Shown here in pieces: positions 12,002 through 27,000 of a stretch of DNA of 64,000 nucleotides. A program made the position numbers and the translations under genes. The first letter of the stretch is position 1. Every line of letters begins with the position of its first letter. This stretch comes from Centropus unirufus (Eukaryota > Chordata > Aves > Cuculiformes > Centropidae). The notes beneath the pieces were generated by a model that saw only the letters and a program-made list of their open reading frames with translations, had not been told where the DNA came from and did not search any database. Location: positions 294,381-358,380 of the forward strand of contig VYZI01000346.1 of assembly GCA_013397695.1 (NCBI GenBank), in the 5' to 3' direction.

Positions 12002-15000
12002 CTAAAAGACAAGGAAAAAAAGAGACATTGAGTACTCCCAAGTTAAGTCAGATAATCATTTCATAACAATCATTTCAACATGAACTCTATCTTGTAAAAC
12101 GCTGAGGACTGTGAATGTAAAGCATATTTCTAATAACAGAAGTCATCACAAGGTGGAACCAGGTAACAATCCTCATTCAGCTCAAAAATGAAGTTGCACA
12201 TTTGAAAATATACAGAACAAATGAAAGGTTGCAGAACTGCAAACAAAACATGATTAAAACCAGAAGTCTTGTGGCTTCCTAATAACATTCTGTGGATTTA
12301 TCCTACCTGTCTGTTTTTTTGGCTGTTATGACAGAAACAGTTACCAATAGCAGTACCCACAATCCCAACTCCTACATTACATTCTTTTGACAGCAGCAGC
12401 ACTAACAGACAACAATGAATCTGCAGATAGGAACCCTTAATATAACATAACCATAGCCAAATGTACAAAAAAACGCTCTGAACTAGGGAACAAAGAGCTA
12501 AGGAAAAAAAGTCATTTCTACATCTTCACCACATCATCAGCCAGGAACCATGCAGACTTTTTGTACTAACACTACATAAGCAGGGAACACTGCTCCGTGA
12601 TTCAGGGTTCTCTTTTTGCAGACTCTGTAACAGACCCACAAAACAAGGCAACCCATATTCAAACACAAACTTTGGGTATTTTAGTTGCTTTTTTTGTTTT
12701 AAAGAATTTCTTCTCTGTTTCCTCCAAGGTTATTTTGCAGAACTGCACTCATGGTAGTCTAGCATCATTTTACAGGACATGCAGATCTATTTAATTATTT
12801 ATAGGTACCACACCAAAACCTGCATTCACCTGCAAGGAGAAGAGTTATACAAGGCTGAGTTCCTATATTTTCACTGCTTTGCAGGCCCCATCACGACCTT
12901 TGTCCTATATTCTTAGAGAAGTTTGGATAAGTGATCCATATCTTCTTCTCACTTGAATACTCAAGTATCTTACAAGACATCACATGTACTCATGCCTTTT
13001 CCAGAGGGAGAGCTTTTAGGCCATTTTTATCCCTGTTTTTCAATAATTTTCAGTTGTTCTAATTTCCTCCTAATTTGTTCAATTGATTTAATAAACTATT
13101 ATACCCTCTAAAGGAACTCCAAACAAAACACAAAAATTAGTTGTCTGATAACAGTAGTTAAGAAAAATAAAAAACAATCCACAAATCCCAAGAAACATAA
13201 CTGTTGTGTGAAACATGGCTGTTCAAAATTGTTAATGTATCTTTTCTAGAAAACCTGACTATTGATCAGGGAACACTCTGCATACTTTATTTTCCCTGTT
13301 TCACAGTGTGTTTTGGATTATGAAGCGCTTTCTAGGCAAATACATGACCAGAAGACACTTCATTCCACCTCACCCACATTCCTTTGCTTTTTGGATGTTT
13401 AATTAAAGAATATTTGTTTATGGCCAAAAAATGGTCTCAGTTCTGCTAACAGAACTGCCTTCAAAACACCGACTAACACTTTTTTTTTTTTCCTTCCTTT
13501 TAAATCCAATCTTTGCCAGATATTTAAGCCGATGGAAGTTGCTGTAAATGCTGCTATATTTCTTTGATACACTGCTGAACAACTTCTCAAAGTTAAAAAG
13601 AAAATCTTCCCTTTGTCCATGTAACTATGTAACGCTCTAGAGAATTAATGAAAAAACTTCAAAGGAACCAGCAGTACGGCTAACATAGCCAGAGGAACCC
13701 ATAACTCTTGCATACCTTTGGGAAAAAATACACACCTCACTGAATCAAGGGCAAAATCCAAGACAATAAAAACTTTCAAAAGCAAGCAGCAAACCTGACA
13801 ACCACCTGTAGAAAGCCTGCAAGAATGCTCCTAAATCATAAGTGTTTCTCAATCCAAAATTGTTCCAGTAGGGTTCATTTAATTGCATACAGAACATAAA
13901 TAACACTGAATGCCCAAGTTTACACATCAGACAAACTTGGCGCAAAAGCCAAAAAACCCATCAACTCTTTCTTCTCAGAAGAAATGAGGGCTTGGATACC
14001 TCAGATCAAGGTGTATACAGCTGGCATGCTGCTAGCACTGGGTGTACCATAACAGTTTCTGTAATTAACTGGCATGGCAGTGAGCTCCTGTACCAACTGC
14101 AGGCTCACCCCAGCCCAGCATCAGGCACTCAGAAGGGACTGTTTTTACAGCTGCAGGTGTGGGTTCACAGTGGGGACAGCAAACAATTAAACGTGTTAAT
14201 CGGGACATCTCATCACAGCTCCTGTAAAGAAGCTTCTTTGTGAAGTTGCCCCCTAACTGCAGCTGAGTAGAGATGCCACTTTCAACTTCTGTGTATGACA
14301 CCAACTGACAATTCTATGTAGGAAAATGAAGGTTAGATTTAACGCTTAGCCCTGTCAGGTCTAGGAGTGACAAAACACACTCCTGCTGATGAACAAACAC
14401 TTGTAACTTCTGGCATGCAATGTAATATAAATAGAAACACAGCTGGTAATGAAAACAAGTGGCTCTAGCCACTAAGTACTAGACAGTGGATACCAGCCAA
14501 ATAAATTGTGATACTGCTTTAATATTTAATGGCAAAACTTCAGTCTCACAAACACCCATCACCATCTGTAAGAGAACAGATCATTTAATGGATTCTGATC
14601 AATGAAATTACTGTCACAGTCACTACTTTTCCAGACAAGTTCTGCTTTCTCGTAACACTTTCCAGGAATTAATGTTTGTGGTACGTCAAAATTACCACTG
14701 ACAATAAAGGAAGGCCAACAGATAAAGTAGACTGCATAGCTCAACCTCAGATAGATCCTGGCGTCAACAGTCCCTCACATAAATCAACACTCAGTCTTGG
14801 ACTCAGTGCATATTTATGTACCAATATGGTCAATAATAATAAAATAATAAAAGCTTGAAAATATAAAAGTAAGTTTTTCTGATGTAAGTACAGGAGGGAG
14901 CTAATAATGCAGAGTTAAGGGGCAAATGCACTAGAGAAATAAGATTATGAATAGAGGCCTATACAAATCAAATGAAGTTTAATACTTCTTAATAACTGTA

Positions 15001-18000
15001 GAGCTTCAGCCACAATCCACAGAAAGTTTCGCTTTCTAGCAAACATTACTTATGAGACAGCAAGACAACAGACCAGGAACTCCTACAGTGCCAAAACTGC
15101 TCTAAAGAGGCTGCCATACTTTCTCCTGGGGCCATTACACCACCCAAACCTCTCAGCACCAGAAAGTCCTTGCTAACTGCCAGGTAACAGCTCCCATATG
15201 ACCATTTTCAGCACCTACTGCCAGCTTCAGAGGGAAAACAACTTTGAGGTCTCCCAATTTTGAAAAGTCAGAATCAAACAGGATACAAAATTCTGAGGTG
15301 GCTTAAAATTCTGTATCTCAAAATGTTTAAGTATTCATATTTTATTTCAAACAAGCACAACTAAGAAATACTGATTTACCTTAAGCTTGTATGTCTCTTG
15401 CTTGGCTTATATTAGACAAATACTTGCCATGAACTTTAGTCTGCAGAGTCTGTCATTGCCATGCCTGCAAACCAAAGAGTAAAAATATGCTCAATTATAA
15501 TTTTTTTTTAATAGGTTCACTGTCAAATCCTTTGCATAAGTAAATGGATACAAGACAACTTACACTCATTTACATCTGCAAAGAACTGGAGTCAATGCTC
15601 TGTTTTAAAGAATGAATATTGATCCAAATCACTTTCAACACCAAATAATTTCCATTAACACTTCAAGTGATTTAATATTGGGTCTGTAGAGTAGAGACTT
15701 TAAGAAAATATTTCGTATTGTTTCTTTTTCTTCATAAGAAGCAAACACTGGTGTTGCTGTGGGGACATTAACTTAGGAATGCCTTGACTTTCGTTCAAAA
15801 ACCCAAATGAAATAAGATCTAACCGTTTCACTGCATGAAATGTTCCTCCTATGGTTCTACACAAATTCTCTGATGGTTTCTCATTTGTCATGATTTGCAT
15901 GTACTTTGGTTTCATTTTTGTCATGTTTACTCCCTTCAATATTTTTACACAGTATCTGAAGCATATAAACCATTGCAAAAAAATAGAAAATACCTCGAAA
16001 AATTCTGCATTAGTATACAACTTATTACCTACTAAAAACACATCAGTGTATAAGCACATGCAGCACTGAGAAGCACTACTTTTGTCTGAATACCACTCAC
16101 AAATGTAACACCACATTTAATCTTAACTTTGAAGAAACCTAAGTTTCATTTTTACTTATGAACATCTAAAGACATTTATTAAAATGTCTTTCCTACTCAT
16201 ATCAGCAGCCTTTTGCTTTACAAACTACCCTCATGGCTCATTTTGTGACCCTGAAACACCTCCTCCAGGCTGCTCGCCTGGATTAACACTCACTGCCTGT
16301 TGTGCCAGGGTAACTTCACTTGCTCCTCTCTTCCCAAGGCCTTAGAAACTCTCCCTGCTGTACAAGGCTGGATCCATCACTTGATCTTAGACTTTACTTG
16401 GGTGAAGGGGGAGGAAAGGTTCAATAGTGTCAATGCAGTACAAACTAGAGAACCTCAGTACATCAGTTCTCCCCATTCACTGTTCCCGGAAGGCACAGTA
16501 CAACATCAGCTGGTTTCCACTGCAAGCAGGAGGAGAGTCCAAATACTTCATGACAAAAACAAGAGTTATGAATACAGTTTTGGCTGTATGAGGACTCTTA
16601 GGAGACAAAGTCCTCTTATGTCTCTTCCTGGATTTTCAGGGTTTCTACATTCCGGTTTGTAGATTCTGGAATTACCTTATATAAGACTTCCGGACTCAAA
16701 ACATCCTATGTAATAGTCTATGTGGCACTTTATCCTCACATCAGGAAAGCTCACTAACTTCTGCCCAGACAAGCAACAGGCTTCCCTGCACAGCAGTACC
16801 AAAACAGAGCATGTATGAAATGCAATGCAGACTGCATTCATAAAGAAATGTGTTATGACAACATTCAGTATCTCCCTGTCAAGAACCAAATGATATGTGC
16901 CACAGCAGTTATAAGTTTAACTAACCTCAAATAAACAAACACTGAACTCAATCCTAGTTAACTCCTGTAACTTTCCCACATGTCCACTCTTAGCCTCATT
17001 TAATTATTCAACAGCATGATTATGATATTAAATAAAATGGGAATTATTTTCATAAAGAATAAAAGCAATAATGCAAGAAAAAAACAACCCCTTCCTGTGG
17101 CATTTCAGGACCTTCTAAGGACGTGAAACAAAAGTTAATTCCTCACTTGTCTCCAATCTTGAAACCTCTTCTCCAAACAGCATAGTAACATAGCTAATAC
17201 AGAGTAGACGGCTAGGTCCCATCCTCATGCATCGGAAACATTGTATTTCGCTCCATGAATCATTGGAACTCCTGGAAGCAGGCAGGGCACTGTCATCCTT
17301 TTTTTTGCCCTAGTGGGCAACCAGTGCAACACAGATTTACCATATACATAGCTGGAAGCATCTGCCTTTGAAGAAATACAACTTACAGCTTATCTTAGCT
17401 CTGAACAATTTAACTTTCTCACATATTGCCTTTGGAAAGATTTATTGAGAACAGAACATTAAAATCCTCTAGTGTCATTCTACAATCACACCTTCATCTT
17501 TCATCTACTCAATCCACTTGGTGAACACAATTTCTCCAGTGTCCTGCCCATTTATCCAGTCCTGCACACTTCACAGAATGGACAAACAATATTTTTTTAA
17601 ACATGCAAGACTGTACTTCCCAGAGGCCTTTGAAAGTGTCTACTTGTATTCCTACTAAAAGACCACAGGCAAAAATCAAACATTCTACCAGAAAACACTT
17701 CAAAGCAGAGGAACTGTACAACTCCAATCACTGGAATCACACAGTACCAAGATTAAGTTTTAATTGGTATTGCAAACTCAGAAACAGTTTACATTACATT
17801 TTTTCCACTTTGTTCTGGGTAAGTATAAACGAAAGGATGTCAACTGGGGAGTCAGGAAGTGGAAAAGTGGGAGAAAAGAAAGGCAGAGATAAGAAGATAA
17901 GAGGATGCAAGAATTGTGAAATATGAGGGCACTTAAAACCAATAGCTTAACTTTCAGAAGCTGTGTATTCACAATGAATTCCATAGTTTTCCAGATGAAG

Positions 18001-20902
18001 AGCAAACAACTATGGCAGCATGTGCCTGTTAAAGGATGAACAGAAAACAATCACGTAATGTTGCTTGAGCTCAAGCAGTTCAAGAATAGGATGTTCCTCT
18101 GTCACCCATCAATCACAGTTCTCTGCCTTCAGAGATAGTGCGATTCAGACATTGCTGGGCAGCCAGGATGCCTAAATTTGCCTCCAATATTTCCTTCTTC
18201 CTAAACAGAGATATACATGGCCTTCTCAGATGGAAATACATTGAAGATGCTGCAGTGGTAGGAAAGGAAAATAATTCAGACTGAGTTTACAGAACATGGG
18301 CCTCGAGAATGATTTTAGCAAGGTGCTACCTGCTGTGTCACAAGCCTAACAGTGTTTTCCTCGCTCCAATTCCAGAAACAAATGACCTGATGTCTGCACA
18401 TATTCAAAAGGCAGCAGAACTTCTAAGCGGGCAGCGTCCTCTAAAAGATGCAAAAAGCACCCTGTAACCTACTTCCCTCTTTCTCCCTCTCAACAAATTT
18501 ACTGCCAATGGCAAGGGCTGATCCAGTTGCTGCCTCTATTTTGAGAGCTCTTGAGCTACTCAAAGAGCATCATATCAATTGTTTACTACAGTGTCAGCAG
18601 CTAACAGACTTCTGCACTGTTTGTTTATCTGATCTACTACTTAAGAAAAACAACTGCGAACAGTCCTCTCAGTGTGTGCAGGGTCTTCAGACAAACTTTA
18701 TGCAAACACACAGCTACAGAAGTCCTAATTTCAATTGATTTCCAGTTCTTCCTAACAAGGTACTTCCTACGACAACATCTCTCAGCACCAACTCCTTATT
18801 CCAAACTAGGCTAACCCAGGGCCTAGCTCCTCATTAATCCCCCTTGCCCATAACAAGCAAAGACAGCACTCAGTTCTTCCAGGACAGGATCTAGCTTTCA
18901 TTAATCTTCATGGCAGACAGTGACAACAGACCTTGTATGGAAACATACAGGCCCCGACTAATCACTCCCCAAAGCAGGCAGGACATCAAAATCCTCATCC
19001 CGGAAAACAGGCCTTTTGAAGGTTAACACTTTATCTTTCTGATGCCACTGACACCCACTATGTGGTCTCCCTGCAAGACAACTGCCTTCCTCTTTCCTCT
19101 CCTGGTCCCCAGACTCCCAACTTGGATGAACAGCATTTTACAGAAAAATAAGACATCCACAAACAGATCACCTTGCCCTTGGAATATAAATCCTCCCCAG
19201 AGACGCAGAGACAGACAGATGGACATAACATGGACTGTAAGCCCTGGCTCTCAATTCTGCTCAGCAAATGTGGAATGCATATGAGGCCAGCCAAGCCGCC
19301 CCGTTAGCTAGCTGGCTGCTGCTGTACAAATATAGCAAGGAGAAAGTGGAACAACCGTTTCAGCAGAAGAGATTCTGCTCAGCCCTCAGAGAGGGAGGAG
19401 CAGGGAGCTGAACCAGCCAAACTGCTTTACCCATACATGGTCTCTCAAAGGCACCATTGCTAAGACAAGTTCCTTTGCACGCCCTCAGTCACCATCACGC
19501 TGTGCAGGGGAATAAGACAATTTAAAGTGTACAAGCTTAAAGCAGTTACTGTTTTGAAATGGGTTTCAAAGTCCATTTTGCTTGAGCCCACCTTAACAAT
19601 GCAGAAATGTCCAATGCTCTTCAATCAACAGAATACGGGCAGCAACTCCGACACAAGACAGAAACCTCCCTTCCAGGGAATCCCTGCATCCACCAGCACT
19701 TCAAGAACTCCGGAACTGGCAAGGTCTTCCTTGTTGGTTTCAAACACACATATTCTCGTGCCAAGCTCTTGGTTTAACACTCTGCCCCCAGCTGAATTAC
19801 ACCAATCTTTTTAAACCCTTCTCCTGTTTTATGTATTTTCCTAAACCAGAAAGCATGACCTTTCTGCATTGGTTGATACAAACTTCTGTGGTGACTTGCC
19901 TTATCACATCTGCTTTCCCAGTTATCCTTTTTGCCAGCATTTAAACACAAACAAAACTTTTCTATGCATTCTTAAAATCAGAAGAAATCCACTTATATGC
20001 AGCATGCCCTTCTGTCCATTGTTTTCCCTACCTTTTCATGTTCTGGCACAGGAAGAGGGCAAAAATAGAGTAACTGAAAACCCACATCTCAAAGGCATAG
20101 TCTCTGATTTTTTTAGTACACAGGTATGGCAGTCTGAAAACTCTAAAGTAGTTTTGTTTATATACAAAAGTGTAAGTTTTCCTAAGATATTGACTACCTT
20201 TTGCTGCTTCCAACTCCTTATACCTTGTTTTGTATCACCACAAAATCTTACAGAAGTCACCAGGAAAGTTCTCATACAAATAAGCATAGCTGCAACTTTC
20301 CACTAAATTGGTAATGTAGAAACCAATTCAGAACTTTGAGAAGTGCACTAGAGTCAGGTAGTTCTGCTAACGACTTGCAAGTATATATAAAAGTGTTGGT
20401 ATTTAAACCAACAATCTCAAAATCTTTCAAATTTCTTGTGACCGAGATAAACGTTTGGGCTCCCTGCAAATTCAGGAAGATACCAGCATACTCGGAATTA
20501 GCTGTATGCCTAAGCATATCCTGAATTATTTTTCTCACAAAAAAAGAATCAAGAATACATGTCCTAGTCCTGCACCACTGAAAGCCCTCATGAAATGCTT
20601 ATTAAACTTAGTCTTGAACTAAATGAAAAGTATTTTTAAGCCCAAAGAAATTCTAAACCAAAGTCTACATCAGAGAATCAGTGTCATTGTATTTCAGTGT
20701 GGAACCTGCTAACAGTACCACCTACAGCCCATCTCGGATAGTGACCAAATTCTGGTACTGAATGCACAATGCAGAACACGATGGCTTTACACCATAAATA
20801 TCAGAATACTCTCACTTATCTTATCCTATGTCACCAAGCGCATGATCACAATTTCTGAGCAGTCTAAACTGCTTTAGAGAAGTAAATATACAACAATCCA
20901 TT

Positions 20903-20915
20903 CCCCCCCCCCCCC
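20903..20915. repeat. Poly-C/poly-G homopolymer (13 C)
   Basis: An uninterrupted run of 13 C in otherwise AT-rich intron; a likely length polymorphism or sequencing-error site. Confidence 0.8.
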
Positions 20916-23900
20916 AATTTTGCATATTGACAGTTTTCACTGGCAGTATCACTTCTCATATCACAACACTGCAAGGAATGTTTATCGTTTCACTCATACA
21001 TTGTGCTCGAGATTGTCCATTATTGTGTCATGACTGTACAAGACAAACAAAGATTACAGAAAAAAACCAAACAAAAAACCCCCCCAAAAGTTATTCACCA
21101 CCTTGCCCTGTCATCAAGATGTACTTTTGAAGTTTAAATAGAAAACAGGGATTTTTGGAAGGCAAATAACAAGTAGGGCAGGTGAGCTGGCAAAAAGGTT
21201 CTGAGATGGCACTCTGCTTCGGAATCTATGACTATAATTACTTTTCCACTCTTTTGTGCCTACAGGAAATGCAAGAGCTGGATGTGACATTCATTCTTTT
21301 CCTGAAAGACCAATATTGAACTGTCTTCTGAACAATCATTTATCAAAGCTTTATCTTGTAAGACTTAGCAGAGATAATGAGATGTCTGGTGTCCGCCTTG
21401 CAAAACTCTACATGTGGTAAATTAAGAAAGATGCTATCAGTTTTGTATATGGGCTCGGACATTGTCTGCCAAATACTTAATTCAAACCACAGAGTTCATA
21501 ACTAACTCCTCTGCTTTGAAAAATACCAGACATGAATTTTTGCTTTCCATCAAATTCTGCAGGATCTGTGGATAGCACGCAGATGCTGGCAGTATCTTTT
21601 GAACTGCCTAGCTTGAGGCAAAAATAGCACAGAAAACTCAGATGCAGTGAAAACCTGAATTCTAAATGTTGTTTTAAGAACAATAGTTTCACTTTGACAT
21701 GTGAAATACTGAAATCTAGCAGATAAGAATGACATTATTTTTATGAAAGGTGCAATATGGAACAGCCTGCAGATACGTGCAAAAGCTCACAAAAAGAATA
21801 ATTTTGATAAAGGTGAAGAAAACACCAAAGTTTTGAAAAACTCAAGTTAATTTCAAGTAAAAGCAATGTAATACATCAAAGAACTTCGCCTGAGTTTTTA
21901 TAAGAACTGGGAGAGAATTCATTCCTGAGAACACACAGCCTGTAACTATAAAAAAAAATGTTTGCAAAGGAAAGCCTGCCAGATATGGAAAGCCAGCATG
22001 ACATGGGATACTCAAAGCACTCATCCTCTTGTCTTCATGATCATTCAGCATCTCCTAGAAGCACGCTGCTACAAAGGGCAAAGAACCTGAAGTGCCTGCT
22101 CATTTGCATGAATTTCAACAATATCTAAGCCAGTTATTCCAAGTTATATTTACAAGCAATTCAGTTAAGCAAGTGTGAAAATCCCAGAGAGATATGATTT
22201 TAAGCCCATTTCATATAATTGTCTACCTGGAACTTTATCACCGCAAGCCATGCCATTAGATCAGTTGCAAATCTACTCTAAATCCACAGAGACTCATTAC
22301 AAAAACTTGCATATTGTCAAATTGCTTCAAGCACTCTGCCTCTAACAGAGCAGTCAGTGAAGCCAGCATATCTTTTCTAATTAAAATCCAAAACAAAGAG
22401 TCATGATATACCGAGAATACTGAAGATAGAAGGGTAAAATGTATACATGGAAAAGACAGCTTAGGGATTTTTCCACTTCTGGCACAAAGCTTTCACACAC
22501 ACATACCTGCGGACAAACTGTATCCCTTAAACTGAAATTCTTCGCTAGGAGTTGAAAAACTACTGAAGGCTTCTGCTCAGCTATCTTGTTTCTTATCATT
22601 CATCCTCAGTCAATTTAGCAATTATTTCTTCTAAAGTGCACAGAACTAAAATGGCTGGAAGCTTTATGCTACTCAAGATGTCAGTAAGACTCTTTACCTG
22701 GGATGATGACTATGCCATCCTATATCGCTGTCAAACAAGTCTGCTGTCTGTCACAGTACAGACTTTTGAGCCATCCATCCTCACAGCACAGCATTTCCAG
22801 ACTAATTTCTACCAAAGTTTTAGAACAGTTCACATTCTCTCCCTTGCTCTACCCAAATTTCCTGCTTTGATCTAACATATTTTAGCTTTATATGCTTGAA
22901 TGTCACATTGAGTGCAAACAAGATGGTGTTAAGCTGACATTTATGAAATCTCCTCTCAAAAATGTGAATGCTGAAGCCCTCTCTTTTCACGGATATGTCC
23001 CAAACACAATGTGTCTCAGCAGGGCAATCTAAAATAGGTGGTATCTTACATTGTTTCGTATATCAGCAGCTCCTCTAATCACAGGAGAAAGGGCAACAAA
23101 ACCACTTTTTTTGCAATCAAGATAATCTCTCTTGCCTCCAAAAATGTAACAGGATCACAGATAGTGTGTTGTGATACCTCAGGAGAAATACCCATTAGAG
23201 GGTCTAGGTAACTTTTCTCAATTTATAGCTCCCATTCTAATGAACCCTGAAATATTTTATTCTGCTCTGATTTATACTGCTGGTTTCCTGTGCCACATAA
23301 CTGATCGATGGCTAAAAATGATACTTTCTTACTTGAAGTCACTTACCAAAGGCAGTGAATAACTCTGCATGATCTTGAGGAATTGTAAACTAAAGGACAA
23401 GAAGCAGCACTGAACACACTTAGATTGAAATAAAACATTTAAGATGTTCATGGTAAGACTGATAAGTAAGATTGCAGAAATATAAACGTGACTCTGTTGG
23501 ACTGCTGCTGCTGTTTCAGTGGCAAACTCACATTACGACTTGGAAAATGGGACTGCCTCATGGACACATCACTAAACAAGCCTTTTTTTCCACTGCCAGA
23601 GCAGGGAAAAAATATTTCAGAAAACAGGCAAGAAATAGTTAAGGAAAAACCTTTTCATAACAAAGTTTCTTACTAAGTTCAGTCAGAGACTGCTGTAGTG
23701 TTCTACTTAAAGCAATGTGAGTTAAATATTTAAGAATAATATTTAACATCTGTCTTTCAAGAAATTCAACTAGTGTAGCATAATCTTGTTTGTAGTAATT
23801 TCAAAAGAATAGTTACACAATACTATATTTCTTTTACATCAAAGTGCCGTGATTTGTTTCATCTAGTGATTCTTCAATTGATGTAAAGGTGACTTGCAAA

Positions 23901-25082
23901 GAACCCTGCAAATTATAGATTTGTTATTGAGGTGATATACAATTACTGCATGTTCATGACAGTCACCTTTCTTCCTTTTCCCTTTAGAGCAAGTGCCAAG
24001 CACTGTCTTCAGAATACCTCCTGTTAGCAGAAAACATGAAAGTTAAGACACCTTCCTCCACCATGCAATGATAATCTTCAAAGCATGCCTAGTTTTGGAG
24101 GACTAGCAAGAAGGTCTATATAAGAGTCAGTATACCCGACACAAGTGGAGTTCTCTACTAGATCTCCCATTGTGAAAGACAGACAAGTTCTTCTCATTAT
24201 TGTAAGCTGTACAATTTTAAAAACAAAGCTACCCAACACATAAATCGTTGTGTTTTAATGTTCATGATTTAATGGCAGTCACTTCTCAATTATCTGCTTT
24301 ACCAGGAAGGCCGTGCTATTGCTTTCTTCCACAGGTAAACATAATTTCTTAAGCCTTCATCTATTTGTTTCAAACAAAAAAGAAGCAGATACATAAGGAC
24401 AAGCATGTAACTAAGGAGACAAGATCTGAAACTGATTTTTCTCTGATGCAACATTAGAAACTTTGACAGGGAAACAAAAAATACAGCTATTCAAGAGCAA
24501 TCATTCAGAAAGGGTGAATATACTCCACCAAACAACATCTGCTTTCTCAGAATAAGTATCAGCAATAATTTGAAAGCAATCACAGGCTGAAAAAGAACAG
24601 TGAGCACTTTTGGGAGAAAAAAATCCTCTACATCATCGTATTTTAAATTCCCTATTTGGGATTTTACACATCTACCCCCGTGTCCCTGGGCAGATGCAAG
24701 AACTATATTCCTGTTCTGGGGACTCTTCATCAGCAGGGATGCGACTGGATGTATTAAGCTGCAGGGATGCAAACTGCACACATCTTAATGCTCCCTAGCA
24801 CAGAGTAAGGACATAGAAGCATTTTTTAATATCTACCACAGTAGAAGCATTTCCAAGAATGCTGCTGCTTAAAAACTTGGGTCCAGACAACCCTCTAGGA
24901 ATTAGAGTGTCTCACAGAATGCAGAGCTCCCAAGAACATAGCTGGGGGGAAGGAAAAACGTGTGATGGGTTTATTATGGCTACGCAATACCATGTCAGTG
25001 CAGTAATATCTATCTGATGAAATATTCTACAGAAAAGCAATAGAGAAGAAAGCAAAGAGTAAGGCTGAAGGGACAGACACAC

Positions 25083-25101
25083 AATAAATAAATAAATAAA
25101 T
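25083..25101. repeat. AAAT microsatellite
   Basis: About four and a half tandem AAAT units, a few hundred bases before the CpG island. Confidence 0.85.
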
Positions 25102-25539
25102 TCGAGATACTAACAAGTCCAAGCTCTTGTAGATCACAAGCAAAGCAGACTTCAAGATATAAATTCCCACCGACTATTTCTCTAAATCAAGTGAGGTCCT
25201 AGTGAAACACACCCGATGACCACACAAAATCAAGCGGTACGCACAAGAAAGCTGCAACATTTGAAAAATGTTCCCCGACAACTTCTGGCAGAAAAGAGTG
25301 CCTGCTCCTTAAAGGTGAAAATGTCTAGCCACGATTGCTCAGGGATTTCAAGGACTGAAGGTGCCACACTTCATTATAATGCTGTTTCTCAGCTTCCTTC
25401 TCATAAACAGCCCCATAAAAATCTCACACTGTTATCAAGCTCCATTGCTTCTTCACGGATTTCTCATTTATTTTACGCACAGTCTTGCCCGAGTCTTATA
25501 TTTCTTTTCCTACTTCATTCCAACAGTGTCCGTTACTCC

Positions 25540-27000
25540 TCACGTTTGAGCCTGCAGATCCTCGCACTGCGCTTAACTCCCCTTCCCTCCCTTGCGCTTC
25601 TCTCAGCTCGCTTCGACACCCTCGTATGCCACGCTCCGTTCCAGACCCCTACGGAGCCTGCGGCTACACGGAACCGCACCCCGCGTTCCTGGCACCAGCC
25701 CCGGGCGGCTCCGCTTCGCCTCACCCGCCCTGCCCGTGGGGCTGGCAGCGGCCGCGGCCCGGGGGAGCCGCNNNNNNNNNNNNNNNNNNNNNNNNNNNNN
25801 NNNNNNNNNNNNNNNNNNNNNNNNNNNNNNNNNNNNNNNNNNNNNNNNNNNNNNNNNNNNNNNNNNNNNNNNNNNNNNNNNNNNNNNNNNNNNNNNNNNN
25901 NNNNNNNNNNNNNNNNNNNNNNNNNNNNNNNNNNNNNNNNNNNNNNNNNNNNNNNNNNNNNNNNNNNNNNNNNNNNNNNNNNNNNNNNNNNNNNNNNNNN
26001 NNNNNNNNNNNNNNNNNNNNNNNNNNNNNNNNNNNNNNNNNNNNNNNNNNNNNNNNNNNNNNNNNNNNNNNNNNNNNNNNNNNNNNNNNNNNNNNNNNNN
26101 NNNNNNNNNNNNNNNNNNNNNNNNNNNNNNNNNNNNNNNNNNNNNNNNNNNNNNNNNNNNNNNNNNNNNNNNNNNNNNNNNNNNNNNNNNNNNNNNNNNN
26201 NNNNNNNNNNNNNNNNNNNNNNNNNNNNNNNNNNNNNNNNNNNNNNNNNNNNNNNNNNNNNNNNNNNNNNNNNNNNNNNNNNNNNNNNNNNNNNNNNNNN
26301 NNNNNNNNNNNNNNNNNNNNNNNNNNNNNNNNNNNNNNNNNNNNNNNNNNNNNNNNNNNNNNNNNNNNNNNNNNNNNNNNNNNGGCGCTGGGGGCGGCGG
26401 TGGCGCGGCTGCTCTTCTACCCGACGCTGCTGTACACGGCGGCGCGCGCGCAGCTGCCCGGGTCCCGCCGGCCCTGGTTCCACCGCATCGACGGCGCCGT
26501 GCTGCTCGGGGCGCTGCCGCTGCGGGGCCGCAGCCGCAGGGTAAGGCAAGGCGGGCGCGGCGGGCCGGGCCGGGCCGGGCCCGGCGGTGCCTGACGGTGC
26601 GTGTGCCCGCAGCTGGTGGCCGAGGAGAACGTGCGCGCCGTGGTCACCCTCAACGAGGAGTACGAGACCCGCTTCCTCTGCTGCTCCGCACAGGTGAGCC
26701 GGCCTGAGCTCCCGGGGAGCGGCCCTGGTCCCGGCCCCTTCCAGGCTTCAGCCGCATCCCGGCCCTCGGGCTGCAGGGACGCGGCTTCTTCCCACCTCAT
26801 CCGGCCTTTGAAGCCGCGCTGAAGGAGCAAAACGTGAGGGGGTTACAGCTACAGCGGCGGAACGGGAACGGGAGCCGCCGATCCGCGTACATCGCCACGC
26901 AAATGCAAACGCGGGTTTTGTTTCAGGAGGAGATCCCAGCTCCCCTCCTTTCCTTTGGCTGAACCGCACCGTTTCGGCTGCCTTTAGCTTCTCCTTTCCG
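25540..27000. promoter_or_regulatory. CpG island at the PTPMT1 start, probable shared promoter with CELF1
   Basis: GC content and CpG density rise sharply from about 25540 and fall after about 27000. The island covers PTPMT1 exons 1-2 and an assembly gap (25772-26383). PTPMT1 is transcribed to the right. CELF1 is on the opposite strand to the left, so a divergent promoter is the simplest reading, as in human. The core promoter and the first CELF1 exon are probably inside or beside the gap and cannot be read. Confidence 0.7.
25772..26383. other. Assembly gap of 612 N
   Basis: An unbroken run of N between GC-rich flanks. Any ORF crossing it is an artefact. It removes the PTPMT1 start codon and 5' UTR. 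Confidence 0.99.

Larger units (their letters stand above)
12002..25540 (-). other. CELF1: Probable CELF1 first-intron sequence; no gene seen
   Basis: About 13.5 kb of AT-rich DNA between the candidate 5' exon and the CpG island. It has only short chance ORFs (under 150 codons), a C-run at 20903-20915 and an AAAT repeat at 25083-25101. I recognise no exon, tRNA or interspersed repeat. The intron assignment assumes the CELF1 promoter lies in the CpG island next to PTPMT1. Confidence 0.5.

Noticed and set aside
25216..26707. Long ORFs of 338-442 codons on both strands around the gap
   Set aside because: They are open only because N codons do not give stops. The real coding there is PTPMT1 exon 1.
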